Shown here: in pieces, positions 35,701 through 45,225 of the stretch
How the letters are laid out: each line of letters opens with the position of its first letter
Position numbering within the stretch: position 1 is the stretch's first letter
Origin: an uncultured Bacteroidales bacterium
GTDB taxonomy: Bacteria > Bacteroidota > Bacteroidia > Bacteroidales > F082
NCBI GenBank assembly: GCA_946408345.1
Contig: CAMJRR010000017.1
Coordinates: 1-53,136 of the forward strand
Reading direction: 5' to 3'
Length of the DNA: 53,136 nt
Notes under the pieces: generated by a model
What the model was told of the DNA's origin: nothing
The model's database searches: none
Seen by the model: only the letters and a program-made list of their open reading frames with translations
Program-made: the position numbers and the translations under genes

Positions 35701-38700
35701 TGCATTGGTAGAGGTATGACAACCAACTATACAATTGCCGCCCAGATTAATGCCATACGGGGAAATGCATATACTCTTAATGCAAGTAACACGAAAATCC
35801 GTATTGAAAGTGGCAATTATGGTCATATTCATGTTTTGGCAGGACAATATGGTTATACAAACCAATCAGGTCAAAGATTCCATACTTTGTTGACATTTGG
35901 TACCGATTATGATCGAGCAACTAAAGATAACAATAAACTTACCGTCGCCCCATCTAATGGAGAAATCACTTTTGGAAACAGATATCCTTTATATGGTGAA
36001 AATGGAGATAGACGCATTAATGCCTCAGTTAATAGAAGAGAGCGTACATTTACTTGCATTACAAAAAGCGGAAAATTCCAAGAAGATCAATTCGAAAATA
36101 CGGTGGGAAGTAATTCGCAGTCGTTCTACATTGGCACTACAGGTGAAAGCAACTCCTATAGCGGAAAACGTTATTTGACCGTGGAAGGTGGTGAGTTCGC
36201 TTGCATTGCTGGCGGTCGTGGACCAAAAGCATCTGGTGATGATAATACTTATCCAACTACTACAGCGACCTATGTTGATAGAAACGACACCACAGCTACT
36301 ATTCGTATCAAGAAAGATGCTATTATCCATGGTGGTATTTATGGCGGTGCCGCTGCAAGTGCTGCTTGGGGCAACAGAAAGATCATCATCACTGGCGGTA
36401 CCATCGAAGGATGGGTAGCAGGCGGATGTAATGGTACAAGTTCAAATACTGATTATGGTGGCAGAGGTATCGGCGACTCTTATATTTACGTTGGCGGCAA
36501 TGCCGTCATTGGTGGAGAAACCCCCAATACCATTCCTGTAGGAACTGATGATCTAGGTATCCCTATACCAGGAACTATTGGTGGCAATGTTTTCGGAGCT
36601 GGACGTGGCAGTTTTGGAGGACCAAATGTTCCCTCGTCAATGGATAACTCCTATGTGGTAATTGCTGACCATTGTGATATTCTTCACAGTGTCTATGGTG
36701 GTGGCAACCTCGGCCGCGTGTTCGAAGGCGAGGGTCATGCTGCCAATGTTTATATCCTTGGTGGTACGATTCATGAGGATGTGTATGGAGGTGCCAATTT
36801 GGCCAATTCCCAGATGGCGTTTGTCCATATCAAGGATGGTGTTGTGGAAGGCAGCGTCTATGGCGGCAGCAATACCGAAGGAACTGCGAACGGATTAGCC
36901 CAGATTAACATGAGCGGAGGCTCAGTGGGCGGTTCCGTCTTTGGTGGCGGCTATGGCGTTTCCACCAATATGAATGCTGGCACTGAGGTCAACATCAGCG
37001 GCGGTACTATTAATAATAATGTGTATGGTGGCGGTGAAGAAGGTACTGTCACGAGCAACACCAACGTCAACTTCAGCGGTGGCACGGTGCAGAATGTGTT
37101 TGGTGCCGGTAAGGGGTCTTCTTCCTCCACAGCTTTGGTCTCCGGACAAACCCACGCCATGGTCAGCGGCGGCACGGTGAAACACTGTGTGTATGGCGGC
37201 GGTGAGGCTGGTGACGTGAACAACGGCCTTGGCAACCTGGCTTCCACGGTAGTCATCAGTGGTGGTACTGTCGAACAGGATGTGTTTGGCGGTGGCCGTC
37301 TGGGTAAGACTACTGGTAATGTCATCGTCAATATGTATGATGGTGTTGTCGGTGGCAGTGTGTTCGGTGGTGCCTTCGGCTCGAGAGATAATGTATATAT
37401 TGCCGGTACCCACACCGTCAATATCATGGGCGGCAACATCTATACCAACGTGTATGGCGGTTCCCGACAAGCCGACGATGCCTTGAGCTTCACTCCTACA
37501 GCGAGTGATGCTATGGTCAACTGTGTCAACATTAGCGGTGGCCACATCTTCTATCAGGTCTTCGCTGGCGGTTTCTTCGGCCATAACTATGGTTCGGTAT
37601 ATGCCCTAATCGGTCAGAATGCCATCTTCAACGCACCTTACCATTTTCCAACCGATAACTTGAGCTACAGCATTTCTCAGCTCATCATCGACGGCTCCGT
37701 ATGGACAGGTGCCGACTTCGGTGCCTTCGACGGTTCCGAGTTTGGTGCTGCCACCATTGATGGCCGTTCCAATGTGTATATCGATGGCTTGGGCTATAAC
37801 ACCGTCAGCACCCAACCCTCTTCTGCCGGTTATATGAACATCGGCACCTCCGTGCTTGGCGTGGGTACCTCGTGTTATGCTGGAGAACGTAGCGACCTCA
37901 TCTTCCGTAACTACGGCCAGACGGTCGACAATCCCAATTTCAGTAAGGATGCCATCGTTGAACCTTACACTTCGGCTACGCGTAACCTGAAGTCGATTCA
38001 GTTCTTCAATGAAGCCGTCATCGAGAAAGCCCACGTCCACTTTATCGGACAAGGCCGAATCAACTCCTTGCTGACTACCGAGAAATATGCCCTCTATGAA
38101 GTCAAGGAAGTGATGCGCGTCACCAATGGCAGCTCCCTCTTCATCGACTTCCCCATTGACCAAATGATGAAGATGGGCAGCTACACCTGCCCCGACGTGT
38201 ATGCCGCCACCCCGACTTTCACAAAGGTAGACTACAATCAACTCAGCCAGTCGGGTAAAGACAACAAGTTCCGCATCAATGCAGGTGCTTTCATTAATGT
38301 CAAGTATATGAACGGCTACGGCGATGGTAAGCACTACGGCGAGTTTGAAGGCTTCTTCTACGTAATGACCGACGACGAGAACAGCGTTTGTGCCTATGCA
38401 CGCCCGAAGCAAAGCACTGACCCGGGCAATGAAATCGATTCCGGTTATGATAATCCCTACGATGGTGGTTTCCTGAGTTACCATAGTGAATACAATATTT
38501 ACGACCTCCAAGGCGGCACCGACGGGACGGGGATACAGATGCCTTACGAAAACCACACTTTAGGTGTCAAGGCCGGTGAAATGTATTTCCGCATCTGGCG
38601 TTATGGTGGTTTACATAGCTACCGTCAGGGTGTGTTCAATGCAGTGGCACAACCGAGTACAAATGCAGGCTATTCCACCACCGATGTTTTGATTAATCTG

Positions 38701-41700
38701 CCCGCTGCGCGTGGCGACGGCTCCTTCTACAGAATCAAGACTGTAGGCGGCTTCCCCTTGGTGGACTATGGCGGCGATGTGTTGACGGTTAACGCCGGTG
38801 TCTATAACAGCACCAACGACACTCCTGCTTCCAATGGATGGATGTATTACAACAGCACAACCAATGAATTCGTTTACAACTTGGGAGATGATAATTCCAA
38901 TGTATCCTCAGGTCTCGATGTCCTCCATGAGAATGTCAATGCCAACTTCGGCCTCGTGGCCATTCCGCAAGGCTCCTTGGTAGGTAGTGGCAACAACAAT
39001 TGGCTGATCTGCAACGATGCCAGCGATGAAAACGAGTTGCTCACCACCACCCAATGGACGAACTACGACCAAAACACCAACCCAAGCATCCTTTTCCGTC
39101 TCACCTACTACAACCAATTGACCAACAATGTGGTTTGGGATCCCATCACCATCATTTTTGAGCAATGTGTTGTAGATTCGGAAGGCAATGTTATTGTGAA
39201 GGACGAGGTTGAGGTTGCCCTTTCGGTGAGCACTTCCACCACCATTGAGCAGAACTTCACTGCCCAGACGTTTGCCCTTATGGATGGTACGGGCACTACT
39301 GCCTATAACACCTTTACGGCGAAGGTGGTATTGCCGAGCTATTTCCCCTCTATCCAAACACCTGGTGAACTAAGTAACTGGGTATTTAAGAGCGCAGTTT
39401 GGTCGCCCAATGACACGGTGACAAGCGGCAACCATATTGCATTTGATAATGACTCATGGACAGCTGGTTCCGGCTATACCTCTCGTCCTTACGAGTCGTT
39501 CTCTATGGAGATTCAGCCCAGCTACAACTTCGACAACACCTTGGGTTGGACTTCCTTCGACCCTACATCGTATGATTTGAAAAACATATCGACGAATACG
39601 CTGCTGTCGTCCACCGACGGACGTAACAATGCCGCCTTTGACTTCATCCTGCACTACGATCGTCGAGTGAGCTGTAACGATGAAAAGTTGATGGGTGTGC
39701 TTCGAGTGATTTTGGAAATCGATAACTTCAAAGGCACGCCGAATAATAAGAAAGAGGTGATTATTGATGTGGAGGTATGGCGTCGTGGCATCGGTCGCAA
39801 TTATTACATCGATGGCGTGAACGGCAACAACTACTACAACGGCACCTTCCCCGATGCTGCCAAGAGGTCTCTTAGCGGTATCTTCAACCATTCGGACTAT
39901 AAGCCTGGCGACAATATTTTCATTGTGAACACGGTCACCGCTGATGGAAACAGCACCTTGGATTGGAATGGTCAGCAGTATGGTCAGGTTCTTATCTATC
40001 GTTATCCCGGAGGCCATCCGCTGAGTGGTTATAATAACACCAATGAATGTTACTTAGACTACAGTGATTATTATCCGGGCAATATGGGCTTTGCCGGCCC
40101 CTTGGTGCAGGTGGAGACGACCATGGATATACACGGTATCATTTTGGATGGTGCCCAAACAATTCACTCCACTTATGATTATTATCTGTATCCTATGGAG
40201 GATGATGGACGTTATGTAACTCCCACAGCTCCGTTGGTCAGTATCGCCGAAGATGCCGTCCTGACGGTTTATGGCCAAAGCGGGTTCCAATGGAACTACA
40301 GCAATGGCAATGGCGGTGCCATTTATAACGCGGGTACTATGTACATTAATGATGGTAGTTTCATCAACAACAACGCCGTTTTGAGCAGTGATTACAACGG
40401 TGCCGGTGTTTATCTGAAAGACGGTTCCACACTTATTGTCTCCGATTTGGTGAACATCACTAACAACCATGTCGTTACCCACACAGGCAATGCAACGAGT
40501 GACGATCCGAATAACAATGTCTATCTCGTAAGCGAAGGCAGTGTGATTCAGGTAGGCACCCTCGACCCGAACGATGTCTATGATCAATTGGACAATGCTT
40601 CCAGTATCGGTGTTACCAAGGGCGACTGGGGTAGATACTATTATACTCCTATTGCCTATTCCGAAGTGGGCAGCGATGTCTTGGAAAACCTGATGCCTGA
40701 GGATGAAGAAGCACCAGCAGAAGACTATCTGATCTTTGATGATGGTCTTTACTACCATTTGGTTACCCTCAACAACACGGAAACCTATGAGCCTTCCTCT
40801 AATTACTTGTTCTGGGTCGGCACTTGGGTCACCGCAGTGCATTCGAAACCGAGTACCTATACCGAGGTGCCGAATGGAGGAACCGCAACAATTCATAATT
40901 CCAACGACTTGGCTTGGGCCATCTCCGTGGTCAACGGATTGAACAAGCACGAAGCCAACCCCAACACCAACTTCATAGTCACAGCCGACATTGATATGGC
41001 AGCCAACATTTGGGTCCCGATTGGAACGAATAACTATCCTTACACGGGTACCTTCGATGCCCAAGGCCATGTCATCACAGGTGTACATAGCCCCTTGAAC
41101 AGCGAGAATATGGGTACGTTCGGCATCATCAATGGGGGCACTGTTGAGAATATGATTGTCAGTGTCGACTTCAGCGGCGGTAACTCCGTCAATATGGGCG
41201 GCGTGGCAGCCGTTGTGAATGGAGAGGGCAGCACCATCAGCAACGTGGAGGCGGCTGGTAACATCACAGGCACCAGCACCACCGAAGCCATCGGCGGCAT
41301 TGTTGCTGTTGTTAATCCTCCCACTGGAACGAACCCCGATCCCCAAATTATCGGCAACGTGTTCTCCGTGGCCACGATGACTGCGACAAACCCTGAGACC
41401 CATATTGGTGGTCTCGTGGGTGACAACGCTGCTGACCTCATCAACAGCTACGCCAACGCTACCATGAGCGGCTCCGACCACATCGGCGGCTTGGTATCGA
41501 TGAACAAGGGCCATATCGAGAACTGCTACTCCGTGATTGGCGAACAGACCTTCCCGGCTTTCGCTGATGTGAACGTCAAAAATGATGACTTTACAGGTGT
41601 AATTAAGATTTGCTACACGGATACTCCATACCAAGGCAAATATGTCAATTCCAATCAGACTGGTGCTGTTTTGGACGGTTATGGCACATACGGCTCTGTG

Positions 41701-43665
41701 TTGGAGCGCAAGGCCATCGGCTATATGTATTACGACAACGCTATTGGAACCATCATTGAGTCAGATTCGGAGAATCCAACGAACGTCTACACCCATGGCG
41801 AAACCATTGATTACACCAACAACCATAAGATCAATTGGAATGGTTTGCTGTGGTCGCTGAACCGATGGGTGAGCACCAACCCTGACTACCCAGGCTGCAC
41901 TCCTTGGTTCCGTCCCACTTCGGGTGAAATCAATGGTGACCTGCCCATCTTGGGCTTCCCGATGGACAACTGCCTCGGCACTACCGATGCAGACGGCAAG
42001 TTCCTCCAGTATGGTTCTATTGTTAATGCAAATGGTTTGGATCACGTCCTTGTCACCTATAACGACAATATGGATGGCGCTGCTTCGTCGTTGTTCCTGT
42101 ATGGCGAAGCCACAGGAGTGAATAACGTACCGAAGAGCAACGTCAGAGTGTATATTAATGAGGATGCCGTGCTGAAGCAGTCATCCACTGCCGGGGACTT
42201 TATTAACACTGTTGTGGGCATCACCTTCGACAACTCCTGCCGGAACTCTTACGACTACTGGGGCAATCAATTGCTCTATGACTGGCACATGATGTCGACA
42301 CCGCTCAAGAACGCCAAGATGGGAACCGAGTATAGCGAATATGATACCGACCCGTCGCATTCCGATCCCGCCCTCAATTGGGGCGACGTCACTCAACTCA
42401 ACGACAGCTACTTCCCCAACGGTCTGATGGCTTCGGGTCTGAGTTGGGACTTCTACTGCTACTATGAGCCTCAATACCACTGGATCAACTTCAAGCGCGA
42501 CAAGTACAACCACTTCCACTATGACGAAATCAGTGGGGAACACGCGAACATTGTCTATGACGGTTTGGACCAAGGCTCAAACGATGATGAGAGCGCGAAC
42601 TGCGTGTTCACTCCGGGCAAGGGCTATATGATGGCCATCAGCCAGGACAGCTATATGAGCAGCCAAGGCGTGCTCAACAGGGGCGGTGAGACGGTTGCGA
42701 TCACCAACCAAGAGCCTACCGGCATAAACTACAACAAGGGCTGGAATCTGGTGGGCAACCCCTACCAGGCCTATCTCGACCTGGACGATGTCGCCTCGGG
42801 CTTGACGATGAAGCAGTTCTACATCTATGATGCCGACCAGGATATGTATGTCCCGTACACCTACGAACAGTCGAAAAACACCGTGACGCCTTCGCGTTAC
42901 ATCCACCCGCACCAGGCGTTCTTCATGTATGCAAGCACAACCACCGACTTTGAGTTTAACTATGCTTGGGCCAAGACGAAGCCGACCGACGAAGAAGACA
43001 TCTACTACTTCCGCGACACGGAGAACCGTTTGAACTACCCCTTGGTCAACCTCTTCGCCGAGAACCAGCGCGGCAACCGCGACCTTGCCATCATCGAGTT
43101 CAACCGTCCCGAGCTGGGCGGTGCCACGAAGGTGAGAGGCCTGCGCAACGCCAACTTCAGGATAGCGGCGAGCATGGCAGGTGTCAACTACGGCATCTTG
43201 TTCACGCCTGAGGGCACGGAGAAGGTCCCGGTAAGCTTCCAGACCGAGCAAGACGGCATCTACACGCTGACGTGGGACATGCAGAACGGCGACTTCACGA
43301 GCCTGCGCCTGGTCGACAACAAGACGGGCGTGAACTACGACATGCTGTCGAACGACAGCTACACGTTCGAGGCGTCGGCCGACGACTACGCGTCGCGCTT
43401 CTACATCACCTACGCTGTGACAGGCGTGGAGGAGGGTGGCGTCTCATGCGAGAGCGGCAGCTTCGCCTTCTACGACGGGAGCGAGTGGGTGGTCAACGGC
43501 AAGGGCCGTATGGACGTGGTCGACATGACGGGCCGCGTGCTCCTCGAGAAGCAGCTGGACGAAGACCAGAGCCGGGTCAACCTCGACGGCCTTGCCAAGG
43601 GCGTTTACCTGTTGCGTGTGGTGGACAACAAGGTCGTAAGGACCCAAAAGGTCATTGTCAGATGA
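32722..43665 (+). CDS. Giant mosaic T9SS surface protein 2 (3647 aa)
   Basis: A paralog of the 3659-aa protein with the same overall order: extended signal peptide (1-46, opening MNQLVTIPQN like its neighbour, cleavage AKA/Q); CUB-like domain (about 48-190); chitobiase C-terminal-like domain (about 388-461, IYYTTNGNTPTDAS); DDREDHSWSYYSDG block; a variable region (about 581-827) unlike that of protein 1, containing two beta-rich segments; glycine-rich coils GG.V.GSVFGGG (about 1152-1626) with no cleaved-adhesin insert; beta-helix with DGVNGNNYYNGTFPD (near 2360) and GGAIYN; GLUG-like repeats (about 2729-2940); YDWHMMSTPL region (near 3186); T9SS type A tail ending in RTQKVIVR. The last kilobase is much more GC-rich than the centre. 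It is followed by an identical microprotein gene. Confidence 0.9.
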   Translation: MNQLVTIPQNAKTVMRQKLRIWKTSLMMRAVFLALCAVAFVVPAKAQNETLKMTNGTRQVPSNGFIFYDSGGPLLFDPAVDPANANEYNWTTWYQHNEDYRLTLTVPEGKGVKVEFSKLLINNDFLYFYEGDVVDEANLISILTCNEYSSSLDDFSVISHGNMTIRFVSDQRWRDEGWVATITQTDAFVPQPPVAVMAACSNQMLLIPTCNADAGGTMPMQYKLGSDGAWTDYTTTGTWIDLSSQTFPLTVTTRTKIDEGSFSSENTFTFNQILPPGVPGKEEHHDVNKVTVFFPNKPAGVNDTYYIRWTINNNPTTANENPLLWEQVGHEFQQPNNTPNTVPAGDIDYTDVDLEMPFYIHFATRGTTCPDLFSGVVTVAITQRYVPMPTISFTDSGSTTLECSLEGAEIYYTTNGNTPTDASIHYPGESFTVPPGTTVKAIAIKEGYITSVVASAIFIPGGEDGGNGVYGDIVLLDDREDHSWSYYSDGDQPIHSLKPADVKISYYGNGLQTVSTTNGANPANDSWTADATGVQVGPNESGNQFIYLKTLENANEDGSGNADGSRNYPYTTIPNPFSKRPVYTSVSYTASTQNIYISTVQDNAYGYIYVTYTDENNQQQQWDGYINWSEDTGNIEPSTTITVKTGTVVTFRLTTIDPDNNWGTWVGTNGNHLVGYEARYDNAAGETISSGSLNYSGGQITNTATVEAAVAVRLEYTKEGTGSWYNGANVSYQYTDPLGNVVGPHYLTEGNANDITDYAPIIIDVKPNSIIYLTAHHEGGANAYSITAYNNVSNEQIAQAKTQNGVVMDANASAMVSSGGTTTTDWRGFYAWRVKRLSNGVKIKVNGTEYGSDQISAIPFINAETPVEFVTTNEYGNEVDFEALWAKAYVVRYTRNANVTVSNQSVGFERNFVVLARNNNDFTLGGGNNRLNNPYNRAVTISSYNPDGTLGANGCGIDFGGDLDLNYDLKLEYVQNFSYANSTYYINANGHYLCIGRGMTTNYTIAAQINAIRGNAYTLNASNTKIRIESGNYGHIHVLAGQYGYTNQSGQRFHTLLTFGTDYDRATKDNNKLTVAPSNGEITFGNRYPLYGENGDRRINASVNRRERTFTCITKSGKFQEDQFENTVGSNSQSFYIGTTGESNSYSGKRYLTVEGGEFACIAGGRGPKASGDDNTYPTTTATYVDRNDTTATIRIKKDAIIHGGIYGGAAASAAWGNRKIIITGGTIEGWVAGGCNGTSSNTDYGGRGIGDSYIYVGGNAVIGGETPNTIPVGTDDLGIPIPGTIGGNVFGAGRGSFGGPNVPSSMDNSYVVIADHCDILHSVYGGGNLGRVFEGEGHAANVYILGGTIHEDVYGGANLANSQMAFVHIKDGVVEGSVYGGSNTEGTANGLAQINMSGGSVGGSVFGGGYGVSTNMNAGTEVNISGGTINNNVYGGGEEGTVTSNTNVNFSGGTVQNVFGAGKGSSSSTALVSGQTHAMVSGGTVKHCVYGGGEAGDVNNGLGNLASTVVISGGTVEQDVFGGGRLGKTTGNVIVNMYDGVVGGSVFGGAFGSRDNVYIAGTHTVNIMGGNIYTNVYGGSRQADDALSFTPTASDAMVNCVNISGGHIFYQVFAGGFFGHNYGSVYALIGQNAIFNAPYHFPTDNLSYSISQLIIDGSVWTGADFGAFDGSEFGAATIDGRSNVYIDGLGYNTVSTQPSSAGYMNIGTSVLGVGTSCYAGERSDLIFRNYGQTVDNPNFSKDAIVEPYTSATRNLKSIQFFNEAVIEKAHVHFIGQGRINSLLTTEKYALYEVKEVMRVTNGSSLFIDFPIDQMMKMGSYTCPDVYAATPTFTKVDYNQLSQSGKDNKFRINAGAFINVKYMNGYGDGKHYGEFEGFFYVMTDDENSVCAYARPKQSTDPGNEIDSGYDNPYDGGFLSYHSEYNIYDLQGGTDGTGIQMPYENHTLGVKAGEMYFRIWRYGGLHSYRQGVFNAVAQPSTNAGYSTTDVLINLPAARGDGSFYRIKTVGGFPLVDYGGDVLTVNAGVYNSTNDTPASNGWMYYNSTTNEFVYNLGDDNSNVSSGLDVLHENVNANFGLVAIPQGSLVGSGNNNWLICNDASDENELLTTTQWTNYDQNTNPSILFRLTYYNQLTNNVVWDPITIIFEQCVVDSEGNVIVKDEVEVALSVSTSTTIEQNFTAQTFALMDGTGTTAYNTFTAKVVLPSYFPSIQTPGELSNWVFKSAVWSPNDTVTSGNHIAFDNDSWTAGSGYTSRPYESFSMEIQPSYNFDNTLGWTSFDPTSYDLKNISTNTLLSSTDGRNNAAFDFILHYDRRVSCNDEKLMGVLRVILEIDNFKGTPNNKKEVIIDVEVWRRGIGRNYYIDGVNGNNYYNGTFPDAAKRSLSGIFNHSDYKPGDNIFIVNTVTADGNSTLDWNGQQYGQVLIYRYPGGHPLSGYNNTNECYLDYSDYYPGNMGFAGPLVQVETTMDIHGIILDGAQTIHSTYDYYLYPMEDDGRYVTPTAPLVSIAEDAVLTVYGQSGFQWNYSNGNGGAIYNAGTMYINDGSFINNNAVLSSDYNGAGVYLKDGSTLIVSDLVNITNNHVVTHTGNATSDDPNNNVYLVSEGSVIQVGTLDPNDVYDQLDNASSIGVTKGDWGRYYYTPIAYSEVGSDVLENLMPEDEEAPAEDYLIFDDGLYYHLVTLNNTETYEPSSNYLFWVGTWVTAVHSKPSTYTEVPNGGTATIHNSNDLAWAISVVNGLNKHEANPNTNFIVTADIDMAANIWVPIGTNNYPYTGTFDAQGHVITGVHSPLNSENMGTFGIINGGTVENMIVSVDFSGGNSVNMGGVAAVVNGEGSTISNVEAAGNITGTSTTEAIGGIVAVVNPPTGTNPDPQIIGNVFSVATMTATNPETHIGGLVGDNAADLINSYANATMSGSDHIGGLVSMNKGHIENCYSVIGEQTFPAFADVNVKNDDFTGVIKICYTDTPYQGKYVNSNQTGAVLDGYGTYGSVLERKAIGYMYYDNAIGTIIESDSENPTNVYTHGETIDYTNNHKINWNGLLWSLNRWVSTNPDYPGCTPWFRPTSGEINGDLPILGFPMDNCLGTTDADGKFLQYGSIVNANGLDHVLVTYNDNMDGAASSLFLYGEATGVNNVPKSNVRVYINEDAVLKQSSTAGDFINTVVGITFDNSCRNSYDYWGNQLLYDWHMMSTPLKNAKMGTEYSEYDTDPSHSDPALNWGDVTQLNDSYFPNGLMASGLSWDFYCYYEPQYHWINFKRDKYNHFHYDEISGEHANIVYDGLDQGSNDDESANCVFTPGKGYMMAISQDSYMSSQGVLNRGGETVAITNQEPTGINYNKGWNLVGNPYQAYLDLDDVASGLTMKQFYIYDADQDMYVPYTYEQSKNTVTPSRYIHPHQAFFMYASTTTDFEFNYAWAKTKPTDEEDIYYFRDTENRLNYPLVNLFAENQRGNRDLAIIEFNRPELGGATKVRGLRNANFRIAASMAGVNYGILFTPEGTEKVPVSFQTEQDGIYTLTWDMQNGDFTSLRLVDNKTGVNYDMLSNDSYTFEASADDYASRFYITYAVTGVEEGGVSCESGSFAFYDGSEWVVNGKGRMDVVDMTGRVLLEKQLDEDQSRVNLDGLAKGVYLLRVVDNKVVRTQKVIVR

Positions 43666-44014
43666 CAGAGGGCAAAGCCGTTGACGCGGTTATGCGCGTC
43701 AACGGCAGCCCTTGAAACGATAGCGGACGTAAACAATTGGATAAACAACAATAACACACAATAAGATGAAAAAAAGAGTATTGACAATTGTCGCAGCTTT
43801 GGCGCTGGCAATCACACCGGCAGTGGCCCAGGTCTTCATCGACGAAGACGAGATGAACGAGAACCGAGGCACGATGGCAACAGGCGGCTTTGGGGCGATG
43901 GTTCCCCAGCAAGATGTGTTCTTTGACCAGTTCATCCCCGTGGGTGACGGCTTGTTGCTGCTTGGCGGTTTGGGCATCACCTATTTGCTGGGTAAGCGTA
44001 AAAAAGACGAATAA
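43598..44014 (+). repeat. 417-bp perfect direct repeat, copy 2
   Basis: This is the second copy of the block at 31981-32397. It contains the end of giant gene 2, the same 12-bp-stem hairpin (43670-43711) and the whole small gene. Confidence 0.95.
43766..44014 (+). CDS. Secreted microprotein with hydrophobic KRKK tail, copy 2
   Basis: The protein is 82 aa and is identical in protein and DNA to the product of 32149-32397: signal peptide ending TPAVA, acidic mature segment, IPVGDG motif, hydrophobic stretch and KRKKDE end. It is again 100 bp downstream of a giant T9SS gene and ahead of a terminator, this time one with an unrelated sequence. The perfect identity contrasts with the divergence of the giant genes, so either the block was recently copied by gene conversion or it is under unusually strong constraint. 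Confidence 0.85.
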   Translation: MKKRVLTIVAALALAITPAVAQVFIDEDEMNENRGTMATGGFGAMVPQQDVFFDQFIPVGDGLLLLGGLGITYLLGKRKKDE

Positions 44015-44053
44015 CGCTTTTGTTATTCGCCGTATTTGGTTGTTATTTTTTTG

Positions 44054-44089
44054 ACGGCTCCTCCTCCAAAAAGGTGGAGCCGTTTTTTT
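44054..44089 (+). terminator. Terminator after microprotein 2
   Basis: ACGGCTCC (44054-44061) pairs with GGAGCCGT (44076-44083), followed by TTTTTT. It is a strong intrinsic terminator. Confidence 0.88.
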
Positions 44090-44104
44090 GTTGGTATTAT
44101 GGGA

Positions 44105-44141
44105 ATAAAAAACGTAGAGGCGGTGCAAGCACTGCCTCTAC
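44105..44141 (-). terminator. gap terminator (GTAGAGGC palindrome)
   Basis: GTAGAGGC and TGC blocks (44114-44126) pair with the right arm GCACTGCCTCTAC (44129-44141). Read on the minus strand the stem is followed by GTTTTTTATT, as an intrinsic terminator for the convergent GAPDH gene requires. It resembles the GTAGAGACG palindromes after the two tRNA genes. Confidence 0.7.
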
Positions 44142-44217
44142 TGTAATTACACTTTGGATTGCTTCGCAAGAAATGTTTTGTATGGACCGACGGATTTCTG
44201 CGGAGCCAATCCCACAA

Positions 44218-45225
44218 TCAATATTTCATCATCTCGATGAGGTCGACCATACGGTTGGAATAACCCCATTCGTTGTCATACCACGACATAATCTTCACCA
44301 TCTTGCCCATCACCATGGTGCTTTGGGCATCGAAGATGCTGCTGTGTGGGTTGTGGATGACGTCGCAGCTCACGATCGGGTCCTCAGTGTATTCGAGCAC
44401 ACCCTTCATCGGGCCTTCAGCGGCTTCCTTCATGGCAGCGTTGATCTCTTCCTTCGTGGCTTCGGTCTTCAGCGTGCAGACGAGGTCGACGAGTGAACCG
44501 GTCGGCGTAGGAACGCGGACGGCGATGCCGTCGAGTTTGCCATTCAGTTCGGGGATGACGATACCCACGGCCTTGGCGGCACCAGTGGTGGTCGGGATCT
44601 GCGACATGGCGGCGCTACGGGCGCGGCGCAGGTCGCTGTGAGGACCGTCGAGGATGACTTGGTCGTTGGTGTAGCTGTGGATGGTGGTGATGTAGCCCTG
44701 CTCGATGCCGAAACGGTCGTTCAACACCTTTGCGACAGGAGCCAGGCAGTTGGTGGTGCAGGAAGCGTTGCTGACGCATTCCACATCGTCGGTGAGGTCG
44801 TTGTTGTTCACGCCGACCACGACGGTGGCGTCGATGGCGTCTTTCGAGGGAGCGGAAAGGATGACCTTCTTGGCACCAGCCTTCAGGTGGTCGCCATAGC
44901 CGCCCTTGCTGCTTTCCTTCGAGCGGAACACGCCTGTGGACTCAACCACCACATCTGGAGTCTTGCTCCATTTGATGTTCAGCGGTGAACGCTCGGCCGT
45001 GACGGGGATGCGCTGGCCGTTGACGATGAGCGCGGTTTCGTCGTATTCCACCGTGCCGGGGAACTTGCCCTGGGTGGAGTCGTATTTCAACAGGTGGGCC
45101 AGCACCTTGGTGCTCGTCAGGTCGTTGACGCCCACGATTTCCAGATTCGGACGTTCGCAGATGATGCGGAACACGTTACGGCCAATACGGCCGAAACCAT
45201 TGATACCTACTTTAATCTTTTCCAT
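44218..45225 (-). CDS. gap: Type I glyceraldehyde-3-phosphate dehydrogenase
   Basis: The protein is 335 aa from the ATG at 45225, which gives the standard MEKIKVGINGFGRIGR start. A frame extended to 45252 adds nine residues and is less likely. The NAD-binding Rossmann motif is NGFGRIGRN. The catalytic cysteine is in SNASCTTNCLAP, the catalytic His is in TTIHSYTNDQ, and the C-terminal part has SWYDNEWGYSNR. It oxidises glyceraldehyde-3-phosphate to 1,3-bisphosphoglycerate with NAD in glycolysis and runs in reverse in gluconeogenesis. It is monocistronic with its own promoter and terminator. Confidence 0.97.
   Translation of the reverse strand: MEKIKVGINGFGRIGRNVFRIICERPNLEIVGVNDLTSTKVLAHLLKYDSTQGKFPGTVEYDETALIVNGQRIPVTAERSPLNIKWSKTPDVVVESTGVFRSKESSKGGYGDHLKAGAKKVILSAPSKDAIDATVVVGVNNNDLTDDVECVSNASCTTNCLAPVAKVLNDRFGIEQGYITTIHSYTNDQVILDGPHSDLRRARSAAMSQIPTTTGAAKAVGIVIPELNGKLDGIAVRVPTPTGSLVDLVCTLKTEATKEEINAAMKEAAEGPMKGVLEYTEDPIVSCDVIHNPHSSIFDAQSTMVMGKMVKIMSWYDNEWGYSNRMVDLIEMMKY

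Noticed and set aside
40054..41634. 526-codon antisense frame in giant gene 2, and similar long antisense frames in giant gene 1
   Set aside because: They are by-products of the codon pattern of the sense gene. The products are His/Val/Asp-rich with no recognisable motifs or starts.
21069..44014. A mobile element or prophage carrying the giant genes
   Set aside because: No integrase, transposase, terminal repeats or attachment sites were found. Tandem duplication with modular exchange explains the pattern.
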